This document shows positions 26,071 to 35,095 of a stretch of DNA of 49,230 bases, in pieces. This DNA is from Bacteroidales bacterium UBA1180 (GTDB lineage: Bacteria; Bacteroidota; Bacteroidia; Bacteroidales; Paludibacteraceae), in the NCBI GenBank assembly GCA_002310195.1, contig DBYS01000010.1, forward strand, positions 1-49,230, read 5' to 3'. The translations under genes and the position numbers were made by a program. A model generated the notes under the pieces. The model worked only from the letters and a program-made list of their open reading frames with translations, did not search any database and had not been told where the DNA came from. Numbering within the stretch: position 1 is the first letter of the stretch; each line of letters opens with the position of its first letter.

Positions 26071-29000
26071 ATGTATATCATGAAAAAAAGATTAACAATT
26101 TTCCTCGCACTTATTTGCATGAGTGTGATGGGGTGGGCAACGCAGTATTGCCATGAAGCCATGACTCTCAGTGGTGGAGCTACTATTTATTTGTCGTGCA
26201 CATCGCCGTCAGCTGGTAATTACCAAATTGTTATAGAAGGTACTAACCTTGCCGGCTTGGGTGGATCTTTCTTTAATCCAGGAACTGTGGATTTGAGGAA
26301 TACCATAACGACAAGCACCTCTACACGCATTGTGTGTGATATAGAGGCAGCGTCTGCTCCGTCGCTCTACACACCACTTTATGTGCTGTGCCCGGGTGAA
26401 CAGAACATAGGGTGGCCGAATGATGTAGAATGGGGAGAGTGTGCAGGTGGTGACCCGGATCCTGACCCCGATCCGGATCCTACACCTGAACCCGATCCTA
26501 ACTCCTATACGGCAGGTGGTCACACTATTACTTTGGATGCCTCGTATGTGGATGACATCTATACGCTTGTTATTTCTTCTACTGATAACATGGAAGGTTT
26601 GGGCGGAAGTTTCTGGAATGTAAATGGTGTAGGCGCAGATATGCGTACTAATTCCGGTACAAGTTCATACACCGTAAGTGGAGACAAGAAGACTATTACT
26701 TGTCAAGTTCAGTCGTCCAGCGCACCAAATATCTATACTCCGTTGTATGTGCTGATGCCGGGTGAGGTTAACTTTGGCTCCGTAACTTTGAACTGGGAGG
26801 ATCGCACGCCGATTAATTCAGAGTATTGTAACTATCAAGGTTCTGAGACACACCAGGATGATCACTATTTCGCAATCACTTTTGAGACTGATGCAAGCGG
26901 AAATGTAGTTATTACAATAGGTGACGGTACGGGTGCAGGTGCTTGCTCATTCCGCAATGGTGGTTTTGAGGGAGGTAATAATGGCTTGGACAACTTTGTC
27001 GTGAGTGATGATGATTTTGCAACCACTACTCCTGCCACTGACTATTTTACTGTCACTCGTCCTACTGATGGCGATTTGCAGTATATACTCACCAAAACGG
27101 CTGACCTTCCTGCTAACGCCAAGATCAAACACTTGAGTGCAGGTGCTATTGCATGGCGGGAAGCTGGTGCAGACAGATGGTGCTTCCCTGAGTTTATCTA
27201 TACTTATGGCGGAACATGTAATCAGCTGGATGCTCCGACAAACGTATCTATTGATGCAAATAATGTTATTACGTTTGATGCAGTAAGTGGTGCTGATAGT
27301 TATACAGCATACGTATCTTTGAATGGCGTTCAGAAATACTCGCAAGTTGTTGTTTCGGGCGATGAATTGACATTTGTTCCTCTGGTGGATGGCGCTTATG
27401 ATGTAACCGTAGTTGCAAGCGGTTCAGGCAAGACAGATTCCGATCCTTCTGCAGCTTTTGTTTGGAATCTGGAAGCGGTTGAGATTGTTTTAGGCAATTC
27501 GGAATACTGCGAGCGCATTATGCAAACGGGTACCAATACCGAGGCTGCATTTACATGGGAAACAGATGGTAGCGGTAATATAGTAATTACCATTGCAGAG
27601 ACTCTTGGTGGTGCCGCTGATGCCGCTCATTTCCGAGGCAATGCTTTAGCATTGGGTAACTTTAAGGTAGGTGCAGGTCAAGCGGCAGGCTCTAATTATT
27701 TTAGCCATCCGGGCACAACGACCAGTAACCAGCTTGTCCTTACTGTAACAAATGCTCCGGCTCTGGGTGAAAAGATATACTATCACGGAACTGTGGAATA
27801 TGCCACTAGCTTGGATGGTAATGCTTGGCCAACACTTGATTTTGAGTGGACTTACGGTACGGTTTGTTCCGGTAAGGCTGTTTCGGCAATCGTAAACAAT
27901 AATACAATGGGTTCGGCGGTAGTAAAAGTTGGTGAAGATGAAGTAACATCTGTAGATGAAGGCACTGAAGTAACCTTTATCGCTACTTCTGCTGATCCTG
28001 CTCTCTATCGCTTTGTCAACTGGACAAAAGGCGGTGTAGAGGTTTCGACTTCTGCAACCTATGCAGTAACCATTACTGAGACAACAAACCTTGTAGCTAA
28101 CTTTGATTATATTCGCGAGACATATTGCCATGCAGAAATCAATTCGGTTCAGAACAAGAAATTGTACCTGACACTGGGTTCTATCGGTGGTGGTCAATAC
28201 CAAATCAAGATTGAGGGCTCGGAAGAAGCTCAACTTACTGCTTTGACGAATGCTAACTATACCATCAACTGGGTTACTACTACGATAGAAGATGGTGACA
28301 AGAAGATGTCCGGTCAAGATGTACCGTTTAATAATGCTCGCTGGGCATTTGATGCAAGCGGTTATGGATCTGCAACGGCTGTATTCGGTATCTCGGAAGG
28401 TAAGACCTGGGAAGATATCCATGTATGGAATCATGCAATCTACTTCAACTCACCGAATGGTGAGATCGGTTATACTGGATTCCCTGATCGTTATCACATT
28501 GATTGGGAAGCTACTTGTATCGATCCCGAGGCTCCGGTAATTGCCAAGGCTGAGGCTGAGGTGCTGAATGAGTCGTCTGTTCGTTTAACCATTCAGGCTA
28601 CCGACAACTGGGAGGGTATATTGACCTATACTATCTCACGTGCAGGCGCGGATGATATAGTTTCAAACCACGCAAGTGGTGAGGAATTCACACAGGATGT
28701 AGATGGTCTGACTGCCGGCACGGAATATACCTTCACGGTAACCGTTAGCGATGGTGTAAACGACGCGAGCCAAAACATCGTAGTTACTCCTATCGCAGAT
28801 AACGTAAAACCGGTTATGGGTGAGGCTTCGTTGGAAAGTAAGACTTGGAACAGCGCAATCATCAATGTTGCCGCTACCGATAACAAGGGTGTAGCTGCTT
28901 ATTACGTGGTAGAGAAAGACGCTGATTATGTTGCTACGGAAGGCAAGATTACCATTGAGGGTCTGACCGCTGCAACAGCTTATACCTTCAATATCAAGGC

Positions 29001-31083
29001 TAAAGATGCTGCCGGCAATATCTCTGACAATTCTGCTGAGGTTGTATTCACAACCGATGCACACTCGTTGGTTCCGGCAACCGCAGCTCCGGTTCCTCCT
29101 GCTCGTGAGGATAGATGGGTGCGCCCAATCTATAGTGATGCATATACTTCCATATTGGAGCACGATTTCGCATTGTCCAATTGGGGTTCTAAGGCCGGTA
29201 CACGAGAGCAAGTTGCCGATGATAATTATTTGCTATATGACTTCTCAGAAGGTGGTAATGCTATTGTATGGGGAGAGAATAATGCAGGAGCAAATGCTAT
29301 TGTTGCTATCGAAGGCAAGAATGCGGGTGGTGACGGTGATAATACCGGTGTTGATGCAAGTGCAATGGAATACCTGCATGTGGATATCTGGTCAAATGCC
29401 TCATCAGCCAACGTAGAAGTGCGTATTAATGATAACATGTTAGCTCGCGTCAACCTGACAGGTTCAGGTTGGCAGCAGTTTGATTTGCCGTTGAGCGAGC
29501 ATGTTGAAAACATTAATCCGACAAGCGTACGTTGGATGAAGTTCACCAATATCTCCGATGCCGACCATATAGCAATTGATAATGCTTATTTCTGGCGCGA
29601 ACCGGTGGCTGCTGACGAAAGTGCTCCCTCAAACGTAAGGGCTACGGCCATATATACCGACCTGTATTCGGTGCTGATAGAGTTGTCTGCTACTGAAAAT
29701 AACGATGATATCTCTTATTCAATCAAATTGGGTGATGTTGTCAAAGCTGTAGGTGTCGGCAAATCAGACGTGGCAGCAACCATTCGTGTAGCCGGTTTGA
29801 CACCGAACACGAATTATACATTCGCTGTTGTGGCTACGGATGTATCCGATAATTCCGCAGCGCCGGTTAATGTGACAGTTCGCACTAAGGCTTTGCCTGC
29901 ACCTGCACCTGCACCCGTAATCAGAGAGGCATCGGTGAGGGCATTGTATTCGAATGCATATACGCCTGTATGTACTGTAACCAATTATTGCGAGAACTGG
30001 TGGCAGGCAGCGACATTGCATAATGATATAACACTCGGCGAGAACGATAACGTACTTTACTACGACAATATTCCGGCTTCAAGCGCTTTTGGCTGGAGTT
30101 TCGCTTTGCCGAAGATTGATGCTGCCGGCTTCCAGAAACTGCATTTTGATATCTATCCGATGAAATCCGGTACAATTGAACTATATCCTGTCAAAGAAGC
30201 AGGAGGCGAGTATCCGCGCGCATCACAAACACTTGTTGCTGAAACGTGGAATGAAGTTGTTCTGGATTTCACCAACGAAACGATTGAAGATATATTCAAG
30301 CAACTCGGTTTTAGAAATTATAGCAACCTTGGTGCATTCTTCATTGATAATGTATATTTCTTCAAGACCGAAGAGGCAACACTTGATCAAGATGCAACAA
30401 CTCCGGATGCACTCAACGCTCTCAATGGCGCTATTGCAAATGTTGAGATTTCGCGTACTCTGTTAGCCAACGGTAACTTCAAGACTCTATGCTTGCCGTT
30501 CTCGATGAACGCAGAGCAGATTGCCGAAACATTCGGCGATTGCGAGATACTGATGCTCACAGGAGGACGAATGAAAACAGAGACGGATATATACGTTCAA
30601 TACTCGCCTGTCAATGAGATTGTTGCCGGTAAGCCGTACTTGATGACAGTTCAAAGTGACGTTACAGGATTGAACTTTGATGCTGTTGTGATCAATAGTT
30701 CGACTGATAACAACGAGGTCGAGGTTGATTTGGGAGACGGCAAGTCAATCAGCATGCTTGGTACGTTCGTTAAGAAGTCTCTTACTGATGATGGTCTCTA
30801 CTATTTGGATACAGACGGTTATCTCCACTCAGTAAGTGCGTACGGCGAAGAAAATGGCGGCGCAGCCGTTACTATTCCGGCATTCCGTTGCTACTATCAG
30901 TTCAATGGATTTGGCGGCAACAATGCTCCTATTCGTGCACGCGTCGTTCGCACAACAGACGTTGTAACAGACTGTGAGGATATAGTTAACGCTCCTGTTG
31001 CTATCAAGCAACTCCGCGACAGACAACTGTTCATCCTCCGTGACGGAAATCGTTATACAGTGACCGGTCTCCGCGTAGAGTAG
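26071..31083 (+). CDS. giant secreted modular protein with repeated Cys-bracketed modules and sorting-type tail
   Basis: A 1670-residue protein; ATG 26080 is an equally good start (MKKRLTIFLALICMSVMGWA). After the signal peptide come two YC/GLGGSF modules (~25-125 and ~143-247) joined by an Asp-Pro repeat linker (~127-140). Two SEYC...YTYGGTC-type modules follow (~249-385 and ~477-601) around a FN3-like domain, then an InlB/Flg_new-like repeat (~603-682) and a longer YC-type module (~684-817). After that are FN3-like domains (~819-998), jelly-roll-like modules (~1010-1180 and ~1285-1433) around another FN3-like domain, and a domain with FKTLCLPFSMNAEQIAETFG (~1454-1627) of a kind common at the ends of Bacteroidales surface proteins. 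The tail is QLRDRQLFILRDGNRYTVTG. There is no catalytic motif. It is probably a surface glycan-binding protein or adhesin. Confidence 0.8.
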   Translation: MYIMKKRLTIFLALICMSVMGWATQYCHEAMTLSGGATIYLSCTSPSAGNYQIVIEGTNLAGLGGSFFNPGTVDLRNTITTSTSTRIVCDIEAASAPSLYTPLYVLCPGEQNIGWPNDVEWGECAGGDPDPDPDPDPTPEPDPNSYTAGGHTITLDASYVDDIYTLVISSTDNMEGLGGSFWNVNGVGADMRTNSGTSSYTVSGDKKTITCQVQSSSAPNIYTPLYVLMPGEVNFGSVTLNWEDRTPINSEYCNYQGSETHQDDHYFAITFETDASGNVVITIGDGTGAGACSFRNGGFEGGNNGLDNFVVSDDDFATTTPATDYFTVTRPTDGDLQYILTKTADLPANAKIKHLSAGAIAWREAGADRWCFPEFIYTYGGTCNQLDAPTNVSIDANNVITFDAVSGADSYTAYVSLNGVQKYSQVVVSGDELTFVPLVDGAYDVTVVASGSGKTDSDPSAAFVWNLEAVEIVLGNSEYCERIMQTGTNTEAAFTWETDGSGNIVITIAETLGGAADAAHFRGNALALGNFKVGAGQAAGSNYFSHPGTTTSNQLVLTVTNAPALGEKIYYHGTVEYATSLDGNAWPTLDFEWTYGTVCSGKAVSAIVNNNTMGSAVVKVGEDEVTSVDEGTEVTFIATSADPALYRFVNWTKGGVEVSTSATYAVTITETTNLVANFDYIRETYCHAEINSVQNKKLYLTLGSIGGGQYQIKIEGSEEAQLTALTNANYTINWVTTTIEDGDKKMSGQDVPFNNARWAFDASGYGSATAVFGISEGKTWEDIHVWNHAIYFNSPNGEIGYTGFPDRYHIDWEATCIDPEAPVIAKAEAEVLNESSVRLTIQATDNWEGILTYTISRAGADDIVSNHASGEEFTQDVDGLTAGTEYTFTVTVSDGVNDASQNIVVTPIADNVKPVMGEASLESKTWNSAIINVAATDNKGVAAYYVVEKDADYVATEGKITIEGLTAATAYTFNIKAKDAAGNISDNSAEVVFTTDAHSLVPATAAPVPPAREDRWVRPIYSDAYTSILEHDFALSNWGSKAGTREQVADDNYLLYDFSEGGNAIVWGENNAGANAIVAIEGKNAGGDGDNTGVDASAMEYLHVDIWSNASSANVEVRINDNMLARVNLTGSGWQQFDLPLSEHVENINPTSVRWMKFTNISDADHIAIDNAYFWREPVAADESAPSNVRATAIYTDLYSVLIELSATENNDDISYSIKLGDVVKAVGVGKSDVAATIRVAGLTPNTNYTFAVVATDVSDNSAAPVNVTVRTKALPAPAPAPVIREASVRALYSNAYTPVCTVTNYCENWWQAATLHNDITLGENDNVLYYDNIPASSAFGWSFALPKIDAAGFQKLHFDIYPMKSGTIELYPVKEAGGEYPRASQTLVAETWNEVVLDFTNETIEDIFKQLGFRNYSNLGAFFIDNVYFFKTEEATLDQDATTPDALNALNGAIANVEISRTLLANGNFKTLCLPFSMNAEQIAETFGDCEILMLTGGRMKTETDIYVQYSPVNEIVAGKPYLMTVQSDVTGLNFDAVVINSSTDNNEVEVDLGDGKSISMLGTFVKKSLTDDGLYYLDTDGYLHSVSAYGEENGGAAVTIPAFRCYYQFNGFGGNNAPIRARVVRTTDVVTDCEDIVNAPVAIKQLRDRQLFILRDGNRYTVTGLRVE

Positions 31084-31128
31084 GATAGAGATGATAGACA
31101 ATGTTTAACTATAAAAATGATTAAAACA

Positions 31129-31257
31129 ATGAAAGCTACATATCAATCTCCGCAAACAGCGTGTATAGTATTTACGCTTGATAGCAATGTCCTGCAAACT
31201 GTATCCGGTGGTGGACCTGGAATCGTTCCGGGTGGCGGTAGCGGAATAGGTGAATAA
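31129..31257 (+). CDS. small Gly-rich peptide (42 aa)
   Basis: ATG 31129 (or in-frame ATG 31117, adding MIKT) to TAA 31255-31257. The peptide opens MKATYQSPQTACIVFTLDSN and continues VLQTVSGGGPGIVPGGGSGI, ending GE. The (K)xYxxP opening, central hydrophobic residues and Gly-rich end recall short peptides seen beside surface-protein genes in Bacteroidales; the VSGGG stretch also recalls double-glycine leader cleavage sites. It lies 45 bases after the giant gene and is followed by a strong hairpin. Codon use is normal. The function is unknown, and translation itself is unproven. Confidence 0.5.
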   Translation: MKATYQSPQTACIVFTLDSNVLQTVSGGGPGIVPGGGSGIGE

Positions 31258-31279
31258 TCAACCCGATGCCAATAAAGAA

Positions 31280-31311
31280 CATGAGCCTTTCCCGTGTGGG
31301 AGAGGCTCATG
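31280..31311 (+). terminator. strong terminator-like hairpin ending the PUL
   Basis: CATGAGCCTTTCCC (31280-31293) pairs with GGGAGAGGCTCATG (31298-31311) in 14 pairs, one a T-G wobble, with loop GTGT. A poor T-run follows (TCGTATTAT). It lies between two convergent transcription units (the PUL and the prfB operon), so it may serve both directions. Confidence 0.7.
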
Positions 31312-31359
31312 TCGTATTATCCAATGAAATTGTCGGCTATTGTTGACTAGTAATAGTCA

Positions 31360-32466
31360 TCAGTCCGGGAACTCCATGAGGTAGGCCTTGATGAACGCAT
31401 CGATATCGCCGTCCATCACGGCGTTGACGTTCGAGGTCTGGTAGTTGGTGCGGTGATCCTTCACGCGGCGATCGTCGAACACATACGAGCGGATCTGGCT
31501 GCCCCATTCAATCTTCTTCTTGCCGGCCTCGACCTTTGCCTGTGCCTGACGGCGTTTCTCAAGCTCCAACTCATAGAGTTGGCTGCGCAGGTGACGCAGG
31601 GCGTTTTCCCTGTTCTTCGGCTGGTCGCGCGTCTCGGTGTTCTCAATCACTATCTCGTCCGGCTGGCCGGTGAGCGGGTTGGTGAACTTATAATGCAGAC
31701 GCACACCTGACTCAACCTTGTTGACGTTCTGACCGCCTGCACCCGATGAACGGAAAGTATCCCAACTCAATCCTGCGGGATCGACGGTAATCTCTATCGA
31801 GTCGTCGATCAGGGGCACAACGAACACTGATGCAAAGCTCGTCATGCGTTTGCCCTGGGCATTGTACGGGCTGACACGCACGAGGCGGTGTACGCCATTC
31901 TCGCTCTTTAGGTAACCGTACGCCATGTCGCCTTCGATATTGAACGTGACGGTCTTGATGCCCGCTTCGTCACCCTCCTGCAGGTTGGCTATGGTCACCT
32001 TGTAGTCGTGCTTCTCGCAGTAGCGCTGGTACATGCGCATCAGCTGTTCAGCCCAGTCTTGCGCCTCGGTGCCGCCTGCTCCGGCTACGATCTTCAGCAC
32101 GGCCGGCATAGAATCCTCCTCGTGCGAGAGCATATTCTTCATCTCCAGGTCTTCGACCTCGCGCATGGCATGTGCGTACGCGTCGTCGACCTCTTGCTCA
32201 GTCACCAGTTCCTCCTTGTAATAGTCAAACGCGAGCTCAAGCTCTGCCGTAGCGGCACGTACGCCCTCGTAACCTTCTATCCAACGGCGCAGGCTCTTGA
32301 CCTTACGCATCTGTGCCTCGGCGGCCTTGGCATCCTCCCAGAATCCCGGAGCCTGCGTGTGCAGTTCTTCCTCCTCAAGTTGGATGCGTTTCTCGTCAAT
32401 GGCCAGGTATGCCTTGAGCTTGTCGGCGCGTTGTTGTACGTCTTTGAGTTGTTCGATTGTTATCAT
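31360..32466 (-). CDS. prfB: peptide chain release factor 2
   Basis: A 368-residue RF2 that ends translation at UGA and UAA. ATG 32466 gives the usual start (MITIEQLKDVQQRADKL). The ribosomal active-site motif GGQ is at 244-246 (SSGAGGQNVNKVESG). The stop-codon recognition loop reads VRVSPYNAQGKRMTSFASVFV, with SPY where E. coli has SPF. Around codon 25, where many bacteria have an in-frame UGA and +1 frameshift for autoregulation, this gene reads straight through (KAYLAIDEKR), so it is not frameshift-controlled. It is the last gene of the minus-strand run. Confidence 0.96.
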   Translation of the reverse strand: MITIEQLKDVQQRADKLKAYLAIDEKRIQLEEEELHTQAPGFWEDAKAAEAQMRKVKSLRRWIEGYEGVRAATAELELAFDYYKEELVTEQEVDDAYAHAMREVEDLEMKNMLSHEEDSMPAVLKIVAGAGGTEAQDWAEQLMRMYQRYCEKHDYKVTIANLQEGDEAGIKTVTFNIEGDMAYGYLKSENGVHRLVRVSPYNAQGKRMTSFASVFVVPLIDDSIEITVDPAGLSWDTFRSSGAGGQNVNKVESGVRLHYKFTNPLTGQPDEIVIENTETRDQPKNRENALRHLRSQLYELELEKRRQAQAKVEAGKKKIEWGSQIRSYVFDDRRVKDHRTNYQTSNVNAVMDGDIDAFIKAYLMEFPD

Positions 32467-32513
32467 AGATATATGTGTTAGGCCAGCCATGGCAGGCTGA
32501 CGGCATTCATTAA

Positions 32514-33389
32514 TTATCCATTCAGGTAGTTCTTGGGTTTGTGGTGCTTTACAACCAGCAGTAGCATCAGCCGGTAGAAGCACAGTATCTCGATCGGAAA
32601 CAGATACATGTACGTCGCAATGAGCGGCTTAGGCAGCACCAGCGGCACCATGAGTATCACCATGTAATATACGGCGCGGAACAGCGTCTTGCTCTGTTCG
32701 GTAGGTATGAGTTTGCGCATCACGGGGAAGCGGTAGCGCGGCATCGAGAACCGCTCGAGCCAGTTCACCATCGGGAACGACAGCCAGAGCATCAGTATAG
32801 CCCAGCCGTCGATGCGGTAGAGTAGCATGAACGGCAGGTAACGCGAGAACACCAGCAGCGAGTAGAGCCAAACGTTGTACTTGCTCCGCCAGTTGTTGTA
32901 GATCCAGAACACCACGAGCATACAGATGATGCAAGCGCGTACGAACCATATATGCCGGCTATCGATTGTATGCCACTGTCTGTTCAGCAGCACCAGCAGT
33001 CCTATTGCTTGCGCGGCGTAGAACAGGCGCACAAGTACGATCACCCACATGTACTGCTTGAAGTGCCGGAAGTTCGGCTCATACAGCCTTATGGCCGGTT
33101 GCTGTTCGCGGCGGATGGCTACGGTGTCGTTGAAGATGTACCCGAGTTCGTACAGCGAGAACACGGCCATCAGCACCAGCGCGTAGTTTACGGCAAACTG
33201 CCACCATACGCCATCGAATGTCAGCCACGAGTAGAACGCCGTAGGCATGATGTAGATCAGCATCCACGACAGCAGTTTCCACACCGTACCGAGCCGTACG
33301 GCATAGTAGTAGCCGAACGGGATGTAGAACACCGCGTTCGGTATATGCTCGCGCGCATAGCGGGCTCTAATATCGTCGTTCGGTTGCAT
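32514..33389 (-). CDS. polytopic membrane protein of the glycan-assembly module
   Basis: A 291-residue protein with about seven to eight hydrophobic helices (for example TVWKLLSWMLIYIMPTAFYSW and MLWLSFPMVNWLERF). Its start overlaps the upstream HAD-like gene by 23 bases in another frame. The segment YELGYIFNDTVAIRREQQP is weakly reminiscent of the first Asp-rich motif of UbiA-type prenyltransferases, but the second motif is not evident, so I do not assign an activity. Its position next to HAD-like, glycosyltransferase and deacetylase genes suggests a role in making or exporting a lipid-linked or cell-surface glycan. Confidence 0.6.
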   Translation of the reverse strand: MQPNDDIRARYAREHIPNAVFYIPFGYYYAVRLGTVWKLLSWMLIYIMPTAFYSWLTFDGVWWQFAVNYALVLMAVFSLYELGYIFNDTVAIRREQQPAIRLYEPNFRHFKQYMWVIVLVRLFYAAQAIGLLVLLNRQWHTIDSRHIWFVRACIICMLVVFWIYNNWRSKYNVWLYSLLVFSRYLPFMLLYRIDGWAILMLWLSFPMVNWLERFSMPRYRFPVMRKLIPTEQSKTLFRAVYYMVILMVPLVLPKPLIATYMYLFPIEILCFYRLMLLLVVKHHKPKNYLNG

Positions 33390-33906
33390 CGATGAAGGTA
33401 ACGTTAATGTCGCGTGGCAGGATCTTCTGCCAACGCTCGCGGTTGTTGTATGTTATTACGGTTGCACTTTTGGCATGACGGATGAGTTCGATATCCGTCA
33501 AGTTGTCGGTGATGATGTCGTAGTCGTTGTAGAGCGTTAACACTTCCTGTTTGTCCGGCAGGGAGTGATACGCCTTGGCGCCTATGTGCCGGGCAACAGT
33601 CTTAGCAATGATATCCATCGTATGCGAGACGAGCACGACCGGTTTGCCCTGTATCATTTGCCACACGGGTTCGATCTTGCGAGGAACGAGGTAGTCGGTG
33701 TAGAACCGCTCTGCCCGTGCCGCTTGTTCTTCCTCAGGCAATTGCCGGAACCTGCGAATAGCCCGACTGCGTACTATATCGCAGCCGAAGAGCTTGAACA
33801 GCAGCGAGTTGAGACGATTCCCACGGATATGCAGGAAGTCGTACGTCGTGTTGGAGTAGAATAGCGTCCAGCAGATGTCAACCAATATGTAGCGTTCGTT
33901 AGTCAT
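33367..33906 (-). CDS. HAD-superfamily protein with altered motif I
   Basis: A 179-residue protein with a HAD Rossmann-like layout. Motif I is LVDICWTLF (Asp10 as nucleophile), motif II is VVLVSHTM, and the C-terminal acidic motif is IITDNLTDIEL. In ordinary HAD phosphatases motif I is DxDx(T/V). Here the second Asp, the general acid/base, is Cys12. Phosphatase activity may therefore be lost or changed, or this may be a subfamily with a different reaction. The gene overlaps the glycosyltransferase gene upstream by 8 bases and the membrane-protein gene downstream by 23, so it is co-translated with both. The substrate is unknown. Confidence 0.75.
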   Translation of the reverse strand: MTNERYILVDICWTLFYSNTTYDFLHIRGNRLNSLLFKLFGCDIVRSRAIRRFRQLPEEEQAARAERFYTDYLVPRKIEPVWQMIQGKPVVLVSHTMDIIAKTVARHIGAKAYHSLPDKQEVLTLYNDYDIITDNLTDIELIRHAKSATVITYNNRERWQKILPRDINVTFIDATERRY

Positions 33907-35095
33907 GTATGAGCGACATTAATATCAGTTCGAACTGCGCAGCCTGGTATTGGCGCGTGAATAGTTGCCGTTGCTGTTCGTTCACTGCCTGGCGGGTGTA
34001 GCCGTTCTGCTGCCACTCGCGGTACTTATCCGTGATAAACGTCTTGACCTGTTCGGCCGTTGTAGCAGCCACGCCGGCGTTCGTATCGCGTATGACCGCT
34101 GCCAGGCACTCCTCGTCGGAGCGTACGCACAGCACAGGTTTCTCCACGCCCAGCGCCTCGAAGAACTTAGTGGTCATTATACCGTGTGCACCGCTGGTAG
34201 CGGCTGTGTTGCTCAGCACGAGCAGCACGGATGCACTGCGCAGTATATTCGGCACATCCTGCGTCGGCACATAACCGCGGTAATCCATCAGTTGCTCCAC
34301 GCCGTACTGCTGCGCCAGTTGCTGTATGCGCTGCCGGCCGATGTCGTTGGTGTACCACACGACGCGCAGCGGCAGATTGATCTCGCGTAGCGCCTCAAGC
34401 AGTAGTGTAGGGTCCTGCATCGGTTGCTCATATACGCGCCCGACGTAGGTGAGGGTGAACTGCTTAGCAGGTCGGTTCTGCGGGTAGTACGATTGCTCGT
34501 CAAAGCCGTTGTAGATGAGCGATACATGATTGTTCAGTTGCTGCAGGAAGGTCTGATGCCACGGCGACACGCAACTCAGCGAGTCAGCCTGGCGGAGCAC
34601 CTTGTTTCTGCGGCGGATATTCACATTGCTGTACCAGCGTCGCAAGGGGCGTAGCCACCACTGCCGGTGACTCTGGTACTGTGCGTTGGGTGCCTGCTCG
34701 TCGATATCGCGTAGATCGACATGCAGCGGCAGCCGTCTCTCCCGGGCTATATCCAGCGCGGCACGCAGCGGGAATGTCGAAAACGTGCAGCACAGCACCA
34801 GATCGTACTGCTGCCCACGGATGGCGCGCCTCACTTGCCGCGAGAAGTACCGGTTGCGCCAGTCTGTAAGTAAGGAAGCAATGCTCTTTACAGCCCACTC
34901 GGCGAACGAGCGGGTGCGGTACACCGTGATCTCATGAATAGGGTAGTTATGCTCAAACGGCAGCGGCTCGCCTCGTTCGGTATAGAGGTCGATATGCCAG
35001 CCTTGTTCGCTCAGGTAGTCGCACAGGCAGCGCACCCTCGGCGTGTAAGCCGGCGAGGTGAACGGGTCGCACAGTATGAGCAGACGTGGGGTCAT
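33899..35095 (-). CDS. GT4-type glycosyltransferase
   Basis: A 398-residue protein with two Rossmann-like halves (GT-B fold). The N-terminal half opens LLILCDPFTSPAYTPRVRCLCDYLSEQGW. The C-terminal half has the nucleotide-sugar site region (FTLTYVGRVYEQPMQDPTLLLEALRE, then GIMTTKFFEALGVEKPVLCV, resembling the EX7E element of retaining GT4 enzymes). No membrane helix is evident. It would transfer a sugar from a nucleotide donor to a growing glycan. It overlaps the deacetylase-like gene by 4 bases and the HAD-like gene by 8. Donor and acceptor cannot be inferred. Confidence 0.85.
   Translation of the reverse strand: MTPRLLILCDPFTSPAYTPRVRCLCDYLSEQGWHIDLYTERGEPLPFEHNYPIHEITVYRTRSFAEWAVKSIASLLTDWRNRYFSRQVRRAIRGQQYDLVLCCTFSTFPLRAALDIARERRLPLHVDLRDIDEQAPNAQYQSHRQWWLRPLRRWYSNVNIRRRNKVLRQADSLSCVSPWHQTFLQQLNNHVSLIYNGFDEQSYYPQNRPAKQFTLTYVGRVYEQPMQDPTLLLEALREINLPLRVVWYTNDIGRQRIQQLAQQYGVEQLMDYRGYVPTQDVPNILRSASVLLVLSNTAATSGAHGIMTTKFFEALGVEKPVLCVRSDEECLAAVIRDTNAGVAATTAEQVKTFITDKYREWQQNGYTRQAVNEQQRQLFTRQYQAAQFELILMSLIHD

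Noticed and set aside
32467..32583. Upstream in-frame extension of prfB to 32583
   Set aside because: The extra 39 residues have no match to the RF2 N-terminus and overlap the end of the upstream membrane-protein gene; MITIEQLKD at 32466 is the normal start.
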